Assembly: GCA_965651265.1 (NCBI GenBank)
Contig: CBFGRV010000012.1
Span: 1-64,000, forward strand
Direction: 5' to 3'
DNA: 64,000 bases
Source of the DNA: CBFGRV01 sp965651265
Lineage (GTDB): Bacteria; Bacteroidota; Rhodothermia; Rhodothermales; VXPQ01
The first letter of the stretch is position 1; each line of letters opens with the position of its first letter. The notes under the pieces were generated by a model. It saw only the letters and a list, made by a program, of their open reading frames with translations. It made no database searches and was not told the origin of the DNA. Below, in pieces: positions 48,168 through 56,814 of this stretch. The position numbers were made by a program, and so were the translations under genes.

Positions 48168-50062
48168 CCTAGAGGAAGCGGCGAGAGCGGCCGCGCCTCG
48201 AAACGCTGACTACCGCGAACAGCGCGGAGGACGTCTGCGAGCTTATCGAAAACATTCGATTTCCAGATTCGCTCATGCGTCTTGATGACTTCCAGCTGCA
48301 TGCGACGATACAGGGTCGGATTGGTCTTAGCCAGCTCCTCGAATTTGTCGACCAGATACGCTAACCGATCGCGATACTCTCGGGTGAAGCCGAAGTAAGC
48401 GATATCGTTCACTAGCTGCTGATACTGGCGGTCCCAGAGGGTTATTTCGGCTGGATCGGGCCGGCCGTAGGTATTCTCGTCATAACGGAAGGATCTGTCG
48501 TCATCCAACACGTTCATTCCAGCTGCTTTGAGCGCTTCGGGCGCCCCAGGTGGCAGGAAAAAGCGTACTGCGATGCCCTTCACGTCCGCCGTGAGGCGCA
48601 GGTCGGCATTTGGCTTTACGCTGGCATCTTCTGAGCCACCAGCCGGAAGCGCAAAGTGCTTATTCAGCTTTCTGAATTTGTTATATAGCGTCAGCCCTTC
48701 CGTATCCGGACCCCAATCGAATTCCTGGCCAGATGCCGCGAGCGTGCGGAGCAGATCGCTCAAGAACAGACGTTCTCCGGGCCGCAGTTGAACGCGGACC
48801 GTCCGCAGAGATTTAGACGGATCCACGGGAATTGACTCTGTCGCACGCAGTGCTCCATAGGCAGATGCGACGTAGCCTCTTGAGTAAGACTTAAAGCTGG
48901 AGTTGCGTGAAACGTGATCGTATCCCTCGGTGACGGCCCACATGTAGGCGTCCATGACGGTCGTTTCCGGTGTGAACCGGTTCGGCTCGGCCGTGAGAAA
49001 CATCCGGTAGACCGAATAGATGTTGCCCGGCCCCGTGTGATAGGCCGACAATCCAGGGATCTCGTGGCCCACGGCGTTGACGTACCCGGCAGCCGTAACG
49101 AAGGCCGGCTCCATCGTCAATAGAGGGTGCCACTCTTCGTAGACGTCGATGGCATTACCGGCAGCGGTAGGGAGCTTATAGTGATGGATGCCATTCTGTC
49201 GGAGCACGTATGGCATCATCTGGTAGCGACTTCGCGCCCCAACCGGCGATACGAGCCGGTCGTCATTGAACGTCTCGACGGTCCCGATTTCCGTCGTCAG
49301 AAGGCTTAGGCCCAGGAATCGGGCCAACTGCACTTCATATTCGATAAATTCAGCCTCGCGCTCACGGGCCTCGAGCACCTGATTTCGTCGACCCCATTTG
49401 ACGGTGACGGCCCCGCGGGGTATCCCGCGAGCCACATATTTCTGCACCAGGTTTCTCGTAGCGTCGCGACGCAGCCGATCGATTCGCCCCCAGTCCCAGC
49501 TCTCACCTTCCGAGCGGTTTTCATACGCAGACCGTTCGTCTTCAAACTCGTAGATCTCGAGAAGCTCGTTCGTTCGGTTGTCGACCACGCGGATGGTGAA
49601 GTTGTCGTCGGTACCCTGTCGCTCCGCGTAGAGATCTAGAAGGTTGCGAAACTGATGAATGACATTCTGCGATGCCGCTGACTCCTCGGACAGGATCGGA
49701 CCTGCCGTGTAGGGCCGGAAGAGCACGTCCGGGTGAAGATCGGAACCCTCGAACGTAAAGAGCCCGGCTCCGGAAGACGATGGCCGTTCAAGGACGGGCA
49801 GATCAGACTCCGTTACTCGTTCAGTCGGCCCAAAAATGCGAAACAAGTCACGAGCCAGAGATTCCAGGCCCCCGGAGATGGTGATCAGGATGAGCAGTGC
49901 GAAGATGGCCACGAGCGACGCCCACAATACCTTCCGCCGCGATGTTTTCGGCGGTAGGGAGTCTTCCATGGCTGCGGGCGAGCCAATATGCTCACTCCCG
50001 TTCTGGATTTCGAACCCGGAACGCTCAGTACTTCTTTCTTTCTCCGGCTGCATCTCCATCAT
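48152..50062 (-). CDS. Divergent membrane-anchored lytic transglycosylase
   Basis: The 636-residue product has a short cytoplasmic tail, one membrane helix (about residues 44-64) and a large periplasmic part. A region around 250-350 aligns by motif to the SLT lysozyme-like domain: Glu263 in VETFNDDRLVSPVGAR sits nine residues before the Ser of SPVGAR, as the catalytic Glu does in Slt/MltC; YQMMP replaces the usual LMQLMP; and LSAYHTGPGNI replaces AAYNAGPG. The remaining regions match nothing I know. I infer a peptidoglycan lytic enzyme, but the divergence leaves doubt. A 129-bp spacer separates it from the amidotransferase upstream. Confidence 0.65.
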   Translation of the reverse strand: MMEMQPEKERSTERSGFEIQNGSEHIGSPAAMEDSLPPKTSRRKVLWASLVAIFALLILITISGGLESLARDLFRIFGPTERVTESDLPVLERPSSSGAGLFTFEGSDLHPDVLFRPYTAGPILSEESAASQNVIHQFRNLLDLYAERQGTDDNFTIRVVDNRTNELLEIYEFEDERSAYENRSEGESWDWGRIDRLRRDATRNLVQKYVARGIPRGAVTVKWGRRNQVLEAREREAEFIEYEVQLARFLGLSLLTTEIGTVETFNDDRLVSPVGARSRYQMMPYVLRQNGIHHYKLPTAAGNAIDVYEEWHPLLTMEPAFVTAAGYVNAVGHEIPGLSAYHTGPGNIYSVYRMFLTAEPNRFTPETTVMDAYMWAVTEGYDHVSRNSSFKSYSRGYVASAYGALRATESIPVDPSKSLRTVRVQLRPGERLFLSDLLRTLAASGQEFDWGPDTEGLTLYNKFRKLNKHFALPAGGSEDASVKPNADLRLTADVKGIAVRFFLPPGAPEALKAAGMNVLDDDRSFRYDENTYGRPDPAEITLWDRQYQQLVNDIAYFGFTREYRDRLAYLVDKFEELAKTNPTLYRRMQLEVIKTHERIWKSNVFDKLADVLRAVRGSQRFEARPLSPLPLGQTEG

Positions 50063-50191
50063 TCAAAACTACACGGTGAAAGGTACTTCTTTGGCGGCGC
50101 CAAACTAGCGGTGCTCTAAGTACCGAGCTACCGGCCTCACGCTCCTGCGCTTTGGCCGAGGGTGACGGCTTCGTCATCATTTTTACACAAC

Positions 50192-50896
50192 TTACGTGCC
50201 GTAGGCGGAGTCCTCAGCAACTTTTCGAGCATTAGCTATCAAATGTTGGAACAATGGGAGCATCTCCTCACCCATTCGTTCGGGATGAAACTGCACTCCC
50301 AGGATCGTTCCGTCCTCGTTTTCAATGGCCTCAATTACGCCATCTGGCGCCCTTGCGGCGATTCGAAAAGGGGGGCCGACTTCCGCCACAGCCTGAATGT
50401 GCCGAGTGTTAACCTCGAGACTGCTATTCTTCAACAGTCGGCGAAGATAGGACGTTTCCTCGAGGAGAATGCTATGGGAATCCGCGCCTCTTTTCTCACT
50501 ATGAGACAACGTTCCGGGAATCTGCGCCTGCACGTCGGCATAGATGGTGCCTCCCACGGTCGCGTTGATTAGCTGCATACCGTAACAGATGCCCAGAATC
50601 GGTTTCCGCTTTCGCATGAACGCAGCGAGCACGGTGCGATCCGATTCGACCCGGACTGCGTCCGTTTCTTGAATGTCGTCCGGCAATTTCCCGATGAGCC
50701 CATCCGTGATTGCCGGTCCGCCTGTGATGACTAACCCATCCAGCAGGTGTACAAATTCATCGACATTCTTGGGATCCTCCAACATGGGAACGATTAGCGG
50801 TAACCCGCCCGCGCGCTCCACGGCTGTGACGTAGGCATGCGTGAGTCGTTGCTCGCCCTCGTTGTAGGAAGTAGTTATCCCGATTCGGATCGACAT
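50192..50896 (-). CDS. Class I glutamine amidotransferase-like hydrolase (peptidase C26)
   Basis: The 234-residue enzyme resembles gamma-glutamyl-gamma-aminobutyrate hydrolase PuuD. The nucleophile is Cys104 in ILGICYGMQLINATVGG, and the dyad His204/Glu206 is in GVQFHPERM. The fold start RIGITTSYNEGEQRL and DGLVITGGPAI agree. It stands alone, without polyamine catabolism genes, so the natural gamma-glutamyl substrate is unknown. It lies 60 bp downstream of dnaE on the same strand. Confidence 0.88.
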   Translation of the reverse strand: MSIRIGITTSYNEGEQRLTHAYVTAVERAGGLPLIVPMLEDPKNVDEFVHLLDGLVITGGPAITDGLIGKLPDDIQETDAVRVESDRTVLAAFMRKRKPILGICYGMQLINATVGGTIYADVQAQIPGTLSHSEKRGADSHSILLEETSYLRRLLKNSSLEVNTRHIQAVAEVGPPFRIAARAPDGVIEAIENEDGTILGVQFHPERMGEEMLPLFQHLIANARKVAEDSAYGT

Positions 50897-50956
50897 AAGG
50901 AACGGTGGAAGAAGATGCTGGGCAGAGTACTACGGAGAACTTAGCGGAATCGGCGG

Positions 50957-53900
50957 CTATTCGCTGCTGACGGCGATGTTCTCTCGGCCAAAGAGCCGCG
51001 TAATCCCTGTCATGAGCTCAGGCGTCGGCTCCACCACAAATCGCCGGCTGCGTACGCGCTGAGGTCCTGCCGGCAAGTCAGGCATCATGATATCGAAATA
51101 TAGCTTACAAGAGCCGCGATTCTCCTCACAGAGGCCTCGTAATTGTTCGATGGCTTCTTCCCGTACTCGTTGAGTGTCGACGTTCAATACGATGGACTTG
51201 ACCAGCTGCTCGCGCACCTTCCACATGGGCATGATTTCTCGCGCGATCACTTTTACTCCACCACGCCGTACCTCTACCTCGCCAGTCACCATCACGACCT
51301 CGTCAACGACCAGATAATTCTGGACGCGGTCGAATACGTTTGAGAAACAGACGACCTCACCTTGCCCGGTGAAGTCTTCGATAGTGGCGAATGCGATCGG
51401 CTTGCCGGACCTGGTCGATCGACGCTGCACGTCCATGATGATGCCGAAAAAGCAGTGTTGGGGGCCTCGTTGGTAGCCGTTCTGATCGCCGTTTCCGGTG
51501 GGCTCGCCATCTGGGAGGTTCTCGGCGATGCGTCCGAATTGGGCCGTTGCGAAGGCGCGAGCCTCCGCAGCGTACGCATCGAGCGGATGGCCGGATACGT
51601 AGAATCCCATCAGTTCGCGTTCCTCCTTGAGTAAGCGCGATCGCGGCCACCGATCAACGGTGGGGAGCGCAGGCGTCATGACGATTCCCGCTCCCTCCGA
51701 TCCAAAGAGGGAATTCTGTCCCGCCGCTTTGTCGGCCTGCACACGTTGCGCGAATTGAACCGCCAGATCGATAGCGGCGACCAATTGCGCACGATGTCCC
51801 TCGAGCTCATCCAGAGCGCCGGCTCTCGCCAGGCTTTCGAGCGTTTTCTTGTTCACTGCACGGAGGTCGAGATTTCGAACCAGATCAAACAGCGTCTGAA
51901 AAGGTCCGTGCTCCTTTCGCACAGCGACGATGGCTTCGATCGCAGCAGTACCGACACCCTTGATCGCCCCAAGCCCGAATCGAATTCGATCACCGTCGAC
52001 GGTAAAGTGTTTCTCACTGGCATTGATGGAGGGGCCAAGCACCTCGAGACCCATCTGTCGTGCTTCATCCAGCACGGTTGAGAGACGCTTGGTATCTCCC
52101 ATTTCGTTTGTCATTGCCGCGGCCATGAAAGCAGCCGGGAAATGAGCCTTGAGGTAAGCCGTCTGGTACGCGACAACGGAGTAGGCGGCGCTGTGGCTCT
52201 TGTTGAATCCGTAGCCCGCGAACTTGGCCATCATGTCGAAGACTTCGTTCGCCGTCTCCTCGCTGACGCCGCGTTCCTTTGCGCCCTCGACAAAAATGGT
52301 GCGCTGCCGGTCCATCTCGGACTGTTTCTTCTTTCCCATCGCTCGCCGAAGTAGATCGGCGCCGCCGAGAGAGTAGCCCCCCATTACCTGCGCAATCTGC
52401 ATCACCTGTTCCTGGTAGACAGGGATGCCGAACGTTGGCTTGAGAACGGGCTCCAGCATGGGATGCGGAAACTCCACTTTCTCGCGCCCGTGCTTGCGAT
52501 CGATGTACTTCGGGATGAGGTCCATCGGCCCCGGGCGATACAGGGCGTTCATTGCAATCAGGTCGTCCAGCGTCGTGGGCTGCAATTTTCGCAGCCACTC
52601 CCGCATTCCGCTGGACTCGAACTGAAAGATGGCGACGGTATCTCCGCGCTGAAACAGATCGAATGTCTTCTCGTCGTCGAGTGGAATTTGGTCGATGTCG
52701 ATCCGAATCCCGTAGTTCGCCTCGATCAGATCCAGGGTGTCGTCGAGGACCGTGAGGGTCTTCAGCCCCAGGAAGTCCATTTTCAATAGACCGAACGACT
52801 CGACCCAACTCCCATCGAACTGAGTGGTCACCACTTCGTCGCCCTTACTTCGGGCGACCGCAATGGGTACGTATTCACTTACATCACCAGGTGCGATGAT
52901 CACGCCGGCCGCATGTACGCCCGTATGCCGTGCCGAGCCCTCGAGGACTTGTCCGTAGTGGAGGAGCTTACGAATCTCTGGGTCGTCGCTCTTTTCGAGA
53001 TCGCGAAGTTCTTTGACCTCCGACAAGGCGGTCTGTAAGCTAACCTTCGGACCCTCGGGGATTAGTTTGGCGATGCGATCCGCTTCGCTGAGGGGAATGC
53101 CGAGCACACGTGCGACGTCGCGGATTACCGAGCGCGCACCCATGGTGCCGAAGGTCACGATCTGACAGACGTTCTGCCGGCCATATTTCTCGACGACATA
53201 GTCGATCACCATGGCTCGTCCACGGTCATCGAAATCGATGTCGATATCCGGCATCGAAACGCGCTCAGGATTAAGAAATCGTTCGAAAAGTAGGTCGTAC
53301 TGAAGGGGGTCGATGTTCGTAATTCCGAGGCAGTAGGCTACGGCGCTGCCCGCGGCCGAACCTCTGCCGGGTCCCACGCGAACACCCAGGCGCCGAGCGG
53401 CCGACGTAAAATCCTGGACTATAAGGAAATAGCCGGCGTATCCCATCTCGGAGATGATCGCCAACTCGTGGTTCAAGCGCTCCACGACGTCCTGCGGCAT
53501 CCCCGGATACCTCTCACCAGCCCGCTCGAACACGAGATGCCGGAGATACGCGTCCATGTCTCCGCCGAATTCCTCGGGGATGGGGTAGTGGGGCATGAGC
53601 AACCTCCCCATCGGCAACGTGAAATCGCATTTGTCCACAATTTCGCGTGTCGTATCGAGAGCGCCATCCCTGACTATGGGATCCAAACCGGAAAGCGCTG
53701 CGCGCATCTCATCGACCGTCTTGAAATAGAACTGGTCGTTCTCAAAACGCATCCTGTTGGGATCGTAGAGATCCTTGCCTGTCTGTAGGCAGAGGAGGAC
53801 GTCCTGAGCCGCAGAGTCATGCTGTTCGATGTAGTGAACGTCATTCGTCGCGATGACTTTCACCCCATACTCGCGGGCCCACCGAAGGAGGACCTCGTTG

Positions 53901-54445
53901 CAACGCTTCTGATCGGCTATGCCATGGTCCTGGATTTCGATGTAATAGTCCTCTCCGAAGATGGCGAGGTAGTCTTCGAAGACGCTCCTCGCCGTTTCTT
54001 CACCTCGAGTCAGGATAGTCTGAAGTACTTCTCCCTGGAGGCAACAGGTTGTAGCGATCAGTCCCTCGCTGTACCGCTCGAGCAGATCTTTGTCGATGCG
54101 CGGCTTGTAATAGTAGCCCTCAACGAAAGAAAGGGAGGAGAGCTTGATCAGGTTGCGGTAGCCGGTCTCATTCTTGGCGAGTAGTACCTGATGGTATCGA
54201 GTGCGATCGTCCCGATTGACCCTCCCTCTCGGCGCCAGATAGAACTCGGAGCCGATGATGGGTTTAATGCCTGCTTTTCGAGCTGCGGCATAGAATTCGG
54301 GAACGCCGTATAGATTCCCGTGATCGGTGATGGCGAGGCCGGACATGCCCTGCGCCGCCGCTTTGTCGACTAGGGTCTGGATTCGTGCGGCGCCGTCCAG
54401 CAGAGAATACTGAGTGTGGCAATGCAGGTGGCTGAAATCACACAT
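50957..54445 (-). CDS. dnaE: DNA polymerase III subunit alpha
   Basis: The replicative polymerase (1162 residues) begins with a PHP domain whose metal motifs are complete (HLHCHTQYSLLDG, AITDHGNLYG, IIGSEFYLA). The polymerase core has RVGPGRGSAAGS and the catalytic aspartates in MPDIDIDFDDRGR. The beta-binding/HhH region has GYGFNKSHSAAYSVVAYQTA, and the OB fold near the end contains CFFGIIMDV and FATIEDFTG. It is of the DnaE1 type. The ATG at 54445 starts the normal CDFSHLHCH sequence. Confidence 0.98.
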   Translation of the reverse strand: MCDFSHLHCHTQYSLLDGAARIQTLVDKAAAQGMSGLAITDHGNLYGVPEFYAAARKAGIKPIIGSEFYLAPRGRVNRDDRTRYHQVLLAKNETGYRNLIKLSSLSFVEGYYYKPRIDKDLLERYSEGLIATTCCLQGEVLQTILTRGEETARSVFEDYLAIFGEDYYIEIQDHGIADQKRCNEVLLRWAREYGVKVIATNDVHYIEQHDSAAQDVLLCLQTGKDLYDPNRMRFENDQFYFKTVDEMRAALSGLDPIVRDGALDTTREIVDKCDFTLPMGRLLMPHYPIPEEFGGDMDAYLRHLVFERAGERYPGMPQDVVERLNHELAIISEMGYAGYFLIVQDFTSAARRLGVRVGPGRGSAAGSAVAYCLGITNIDPLQYDLLFERFLNPERVSMPDIDIDFDDRGRAMVIDYVVEKYGRQNVCQIVTFGTMGARSVIRDVARVLGIPLSEADRIAKLIPEGPKVSLQTALSEVKELRDLEKSDDPEIRKLLHYGQVLEGSARHTGVHAAGVIIAPGDVSEYVPIAVARSKGDEVVTTQFDGSWVESFGLLKMDFLGLKTLTVLDDTLDLIEANYGIRIDIDQIPLDDEKTFDLFQRGDTVAIFQFESSGMREWLRKLQPTTLDDLIAMNALYRPGPMDLIPKYIDRKHGREKVEFPHPMLEPVLKPTFGIPVYQEQVMQIAQVMGGYSLGGADLLRRAMGKKKQSEMDRQRTIFVEGAKERGVSEETANEVFDMMAKFAGYGFNKSHSAAYSVVAYQTAYLKAHFPAAFMAAAMTNEMGDTKRLSTVLDEARQMGLEVLGPSINASEKHFTVDGDRIRFGLGAIKGVGTAAIEAIVAVRKEHGPFQTLFDLVRNLDLRAVNKKTLESLARAGALDELEGHRAQLVAAIDLAVQFAQRVQADKAAGQNSLFGSEGAGIVMTPALPTVDRWPRSRLLKEERELMGFYVSGHPLDAYAAEARAFATAQFGRIAENLPDGEPTGNGDQNGYQRGPQHCFFGIIMDVQRRSTRSGKPIAFATIEDFTGQGEVVCFSNVFDRVQNYLVVDEVVMVTGEVEVRRGGVKVIAREIMPMWKVREQLVKSIVLNVDTQRVREEAIEQLRGLCEENRGSCKLYFDIMMPDLPAGPQRVRSRRFVVEPTPELMTGITRLFGRENIAVSSE

Positions 54446-54684
54446 GCGCGAACGTTCCTATACAGCTCACGGATCTCGCTCCGAATGAAACCACGGTATG
54501 TCCGGGCATCAATAACTGTGGAAAGCTTGTTATCAACGAGCCCGGATCGGTCAGAAGCTCCGCTCTCAAGGTGACAATCCTATGTCATGCTAACGACCCT
54601 TCTTTACAGATACTCGAATAGGCCCCACGTTGTCTGGTGAGCCGCTCTCCAGGCCTGCTCAAGACGGCAGACTGTCCGCGAGAC

Positions 54685-55425
54685 ATGCAGCGAAGCATCC
54701 GATACATAATTCACCTTGACGATCCACACGCGAGCGATCCACTCTTCCTCCAGAGCCTCGGTCGTGCGCTCGCACTGGCTGCGCTTCGACCTGCGCCGAT
54801 CATCGTACACGGCAGCGCGGAAGTAGCTGAACACTTGCTTGAAGCCGAAGGCATCTTCCACCAACGGGAAGGCGGTGTGATACCGATTCAGTCGCTGAGG
54901 GAGCACCAATTGGTGGAGCGAGCCGGACGCCATCTCAATCAACAAATTTCCGCGATCTTAAACGAGGCCGCACTGGCCAACGTGGCCGTCTTCGGCACAC
55001 AGCGACGCGCCCTCGTGGTGGAGGACGGGCGCGTACATGCCCGAGATGGTGCTTGGATTGCCGAGCTCTCCAAGCAGGGAGTGACACCGATCGTGGCCGC
55101 CTTCGCCCGAGACGCGGAGGGGGAGAGGTCCGGTGAGGTACCACTCGTAGACGCCGAGCTAGCCATCGCCCATCTGCTTCATCCGGAGCCGGTCGAGGTC
55201 GTGATATTCACCCGTACGAACTTGCCGGGTATCATGGAGGGCGGCCGCACGATCGAGCAGATCAATATCGGAGATCCGAAAATCGTTGCATCCGTCAGCG
55301 ATCGGATTGGAATGGAGATGATCGTGAACGCCGGGTACTCCGTGCTGCTGACGAATACTACCCGGCTCGCGGACCGAACCGGCCCGGTCGGCACGCACGT
55401 GCGTAAGGACCACATCGACCCTTGA
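54685..55425 (+). CDS. Amino-acid-kinase-fold protein, probably degenerate
   Basis: The 246-residue protein resembles acetylglutamate kinase in overall plan: RPAPIIVHGSAEVAEHLLE (the VHGgg loop region), a central GVTPIVAAFARD strand, FTRTNLPGIMEGGRTIEQI, RIGMEMIVNAGYSVLLTN and the terminal GPVGTHV. The first glycine-rich nucleotide loop (KxGGS in the family) is missing; the N-terminus reads IRYIIHLDDPHA. It may have lost kinase activity. A GTG at 54637 would add 16 residues. It stands divergent from dnaE, with no arginine genes nearby. Confidence 0.6.
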   Translation: MQRSIRYIIHLDDPHASDPLFLQSLGRALALAALRPAPIIVHGSAEVAEHLLEAEGIFHQREGGVIPIQSLREHQLVERAGRHLNQQISAILNEAALANVAVFGTQRRALVVEDGRVHARDGAWIAELSKQGVTPIVAAFARDAEGERSGEVPLVDAELAIAHLLHPEPVEVVIFTRTNLPGIMEGGRTIEQINIGDPKIVASVSDRIGMEMIVNAGYSVLLTNTTRLADRTGPVGTHVRKDHIDP

Positions 55426-55539
55426 ATCACGATTCTCACTACGGGCGACGCCGCACGCCATCAACTTGACAGGGGCGAATTGGGAGTTTATGTTCGTACA
55501 TGGGCAATACCACTACGCACCCCCCACATCACAATCCAC

Positions 55540-55546
55540 AGGAGGT
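55540..55546 (+). promoter_or_regulatory. Strong ribosome binding site for the Hc1-like gene
   Basis: AGGAGGT lies five bases before the ATG at 55552. It is a near-perfect Shine-Dalgarno, unusual in this window, and suggests a highly translated product. It also rejects the in-frame upstream start at 55480. Confidence 0.85.
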
Positions 55547-55551
55547 CACTA

Positions 55552-55728
55552 ATGAGTCGTTTTACAGAACTGAAGGATTTCGTTGAATCGCTCGAGGAAG
55601 ACTTTACGAAATTCTATCAGAAAGGGAATAAGGCGGCGGGTACGCGCATACGCAAAGCGATGCAGGACCTAAAGCGCAAGGCTCAGGATATTCGTGTGGA
55701 GATTCAGGACAGGAAGAACGAGACGTAA
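55552..55728 (+). CDS. Histone H1 (Hc1)-like nucleoid protein
   Basis: The 58-residue basic, helical protein begins MSRFTELKDFVESLEEDFTK and contains FYQKGNKAAGTRIRKAMQDL followed by the lysine/arginine-rich KRKAQDIRVEIQDRKN. This pattern matches the short Hc1/histone H1-like family common in Bacteroidota, which is thought to bind DNA. It lacks the long alanine/lysine tail of chlamydial Hc1. A strong Shine-Dalgarno precedes it and a hairpin follows, so it appears to be an abundant, separately transcribed protein. Confidence 0.82.
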   Translation: MSRFTELKDFVESLEEDFTKFYQKGNKAAGTRIRKAMQDLKRKAQDIRVEIQDRKNET

Positions 55729-55757
55729 GCCTTTGGATCATTATCGGCACCGTCACG

Positions 55758-55786
55758 AAGGCTATGCTGATTCCGGCGTAGCCTTT
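55758..55786 (+). terminator. Hairpin after the Hc1-like gene
   Basis: AAGGCTATGC (55758-55767) and GCGTAGCCTT (55776-55785) pair over 10 bp with one G-U pair around an eight-base loop. The T tract is only three bases, so termination may be partial. Confidence 0.55.
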
Positions 55787-55831
55787 CGTATGTGTACTGA
55801 ATTGGTGCCGTCGGTTGTAGTAAGCGGTCCC

Positions 55832-56719
55832 ATGTATCGCGTAGTATCAGTTGTCTTTCTGGCCCTGGCGGTTTTTCAGATTCCCATGGAATCGGCCAGG
55901 GCGCAGGACGCGGACACCGTTAATTATCCCATCTGGGAGTCCCATCTAACGGCCAAGCTCAATGCTGCACAGGCCGGCTACAGCAAGTGGACGGAGGGCG
56001 GGCTAAACTCGCTGTCCGCCACGACGAGCCTGGACGGCAAATTCGAGCGCACGTCGCCGAACTGGCGGCAGACCCACGAAAGTCGGCTTGCCTTCGGTGT
56101 CCTGAAGCAGGATACCTTGAATGTCCGCAAAGCAGACGACATCATCCGGCTTGCGAGCCAGGTGAGCTACCGGGGCAACGGCCTCTTCAAGAAGTTCAAT
56201 CCGACGGCAGCGGCGACGATTCGAACGCAGTTTGCCCCTGGTTTCGCCTACGACCAGAACCCCTTCGGAGATGGACGCAGGCCCCCGGTCAAGGTATCGG
56301 ACATCGGGTCGCCCGCTACCTTCACACAGTCCCTCGGATTCTCGTATGCGGCTAGCTGGGGGTTCAAGCAGCGGTTGGGAATCGCATCGAAGGAAACACT
56401 CGTGGCGATCGAGTACTTGCGCCCCATCTACGGCTTACGTCCTTCTCAGGGCGTTCGATTTCAAATGGGTATCGAATCCCAGACCTCGGTGGACAAAGAG
56501 ATCTTCCGCAACGTTCGGTACAAGTCCACGCTGGGCCTTTTCGCCGCGTTCAATCAGGAAGAACTGCCCGACATGCTATGGGAGAATCTCGTGGCGATGA
56601 AGGTAAACTCCTGGTTGAGTGCCGATTTCGAGTTCGTGACGCTGTACGATCGCGATATCCGTGATGACATTCAGATCAAGGAAATCTTCTCGATCGGCAT
56701 ATCCTTTCTGATAATCTGA
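55832..56719 (+). CDS. DUF3078-like outer-membrane protein
   Basis: The 295-residue product has a signal peptide (VVSVVFLALAVFQIPMESARA, cleavage near residue 24). The mature chain alternates polar and hydrophobic residues throughout, as in outer-membrane beta barrels. WTEGGLNSLSATTSLDG, KADDIIRLASQVSY and WENLVAMKVNSWLSADFEFVT are DUF3078-like blocks, and the last strand ends in IGISFLII. The ATG at 55832 starts the signal peptide; longer in-frame starts do not. Substrate or partner unknown. It follows the Hc1-like gene and precedes the metallopeptidase gene. Confidence 0.8.
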   Translation: MYRVVSVVFLALAVFQIPMESARAQDADTVNYPIWESHLTAKLNAAQAGYSKWTEGGLNSLSATTSLDGKFERTSPNWRQTHESRLAFGVLKQDTLNVRKADDIIRLASQVSYRGNGLFKKFNPTAAATIRTQFAPGFAYDQNPFGDGRRPPVKVSDIGSPATFTQSLGFSYAASWGFKQRLGIASKETLVAIEYLRPIYGLRPSQGVRFQMGIESQTSVDKEIFRNVRYKSTLGLFAAFNQEELPDMLWENLVAMKVNSWLSADFEFVTLYDRDIRDDIQIKEIFSIGISFLII

Positions 56720-56814
56720 CAGCGAATTGACGCGCGATTGAGCTGAATTCGGACGTTACCGGGCGTCTACCGCGGGCTTATCTTCGCCTGCTGCTTCTCT
56801 ATACGGCCGTTGGC

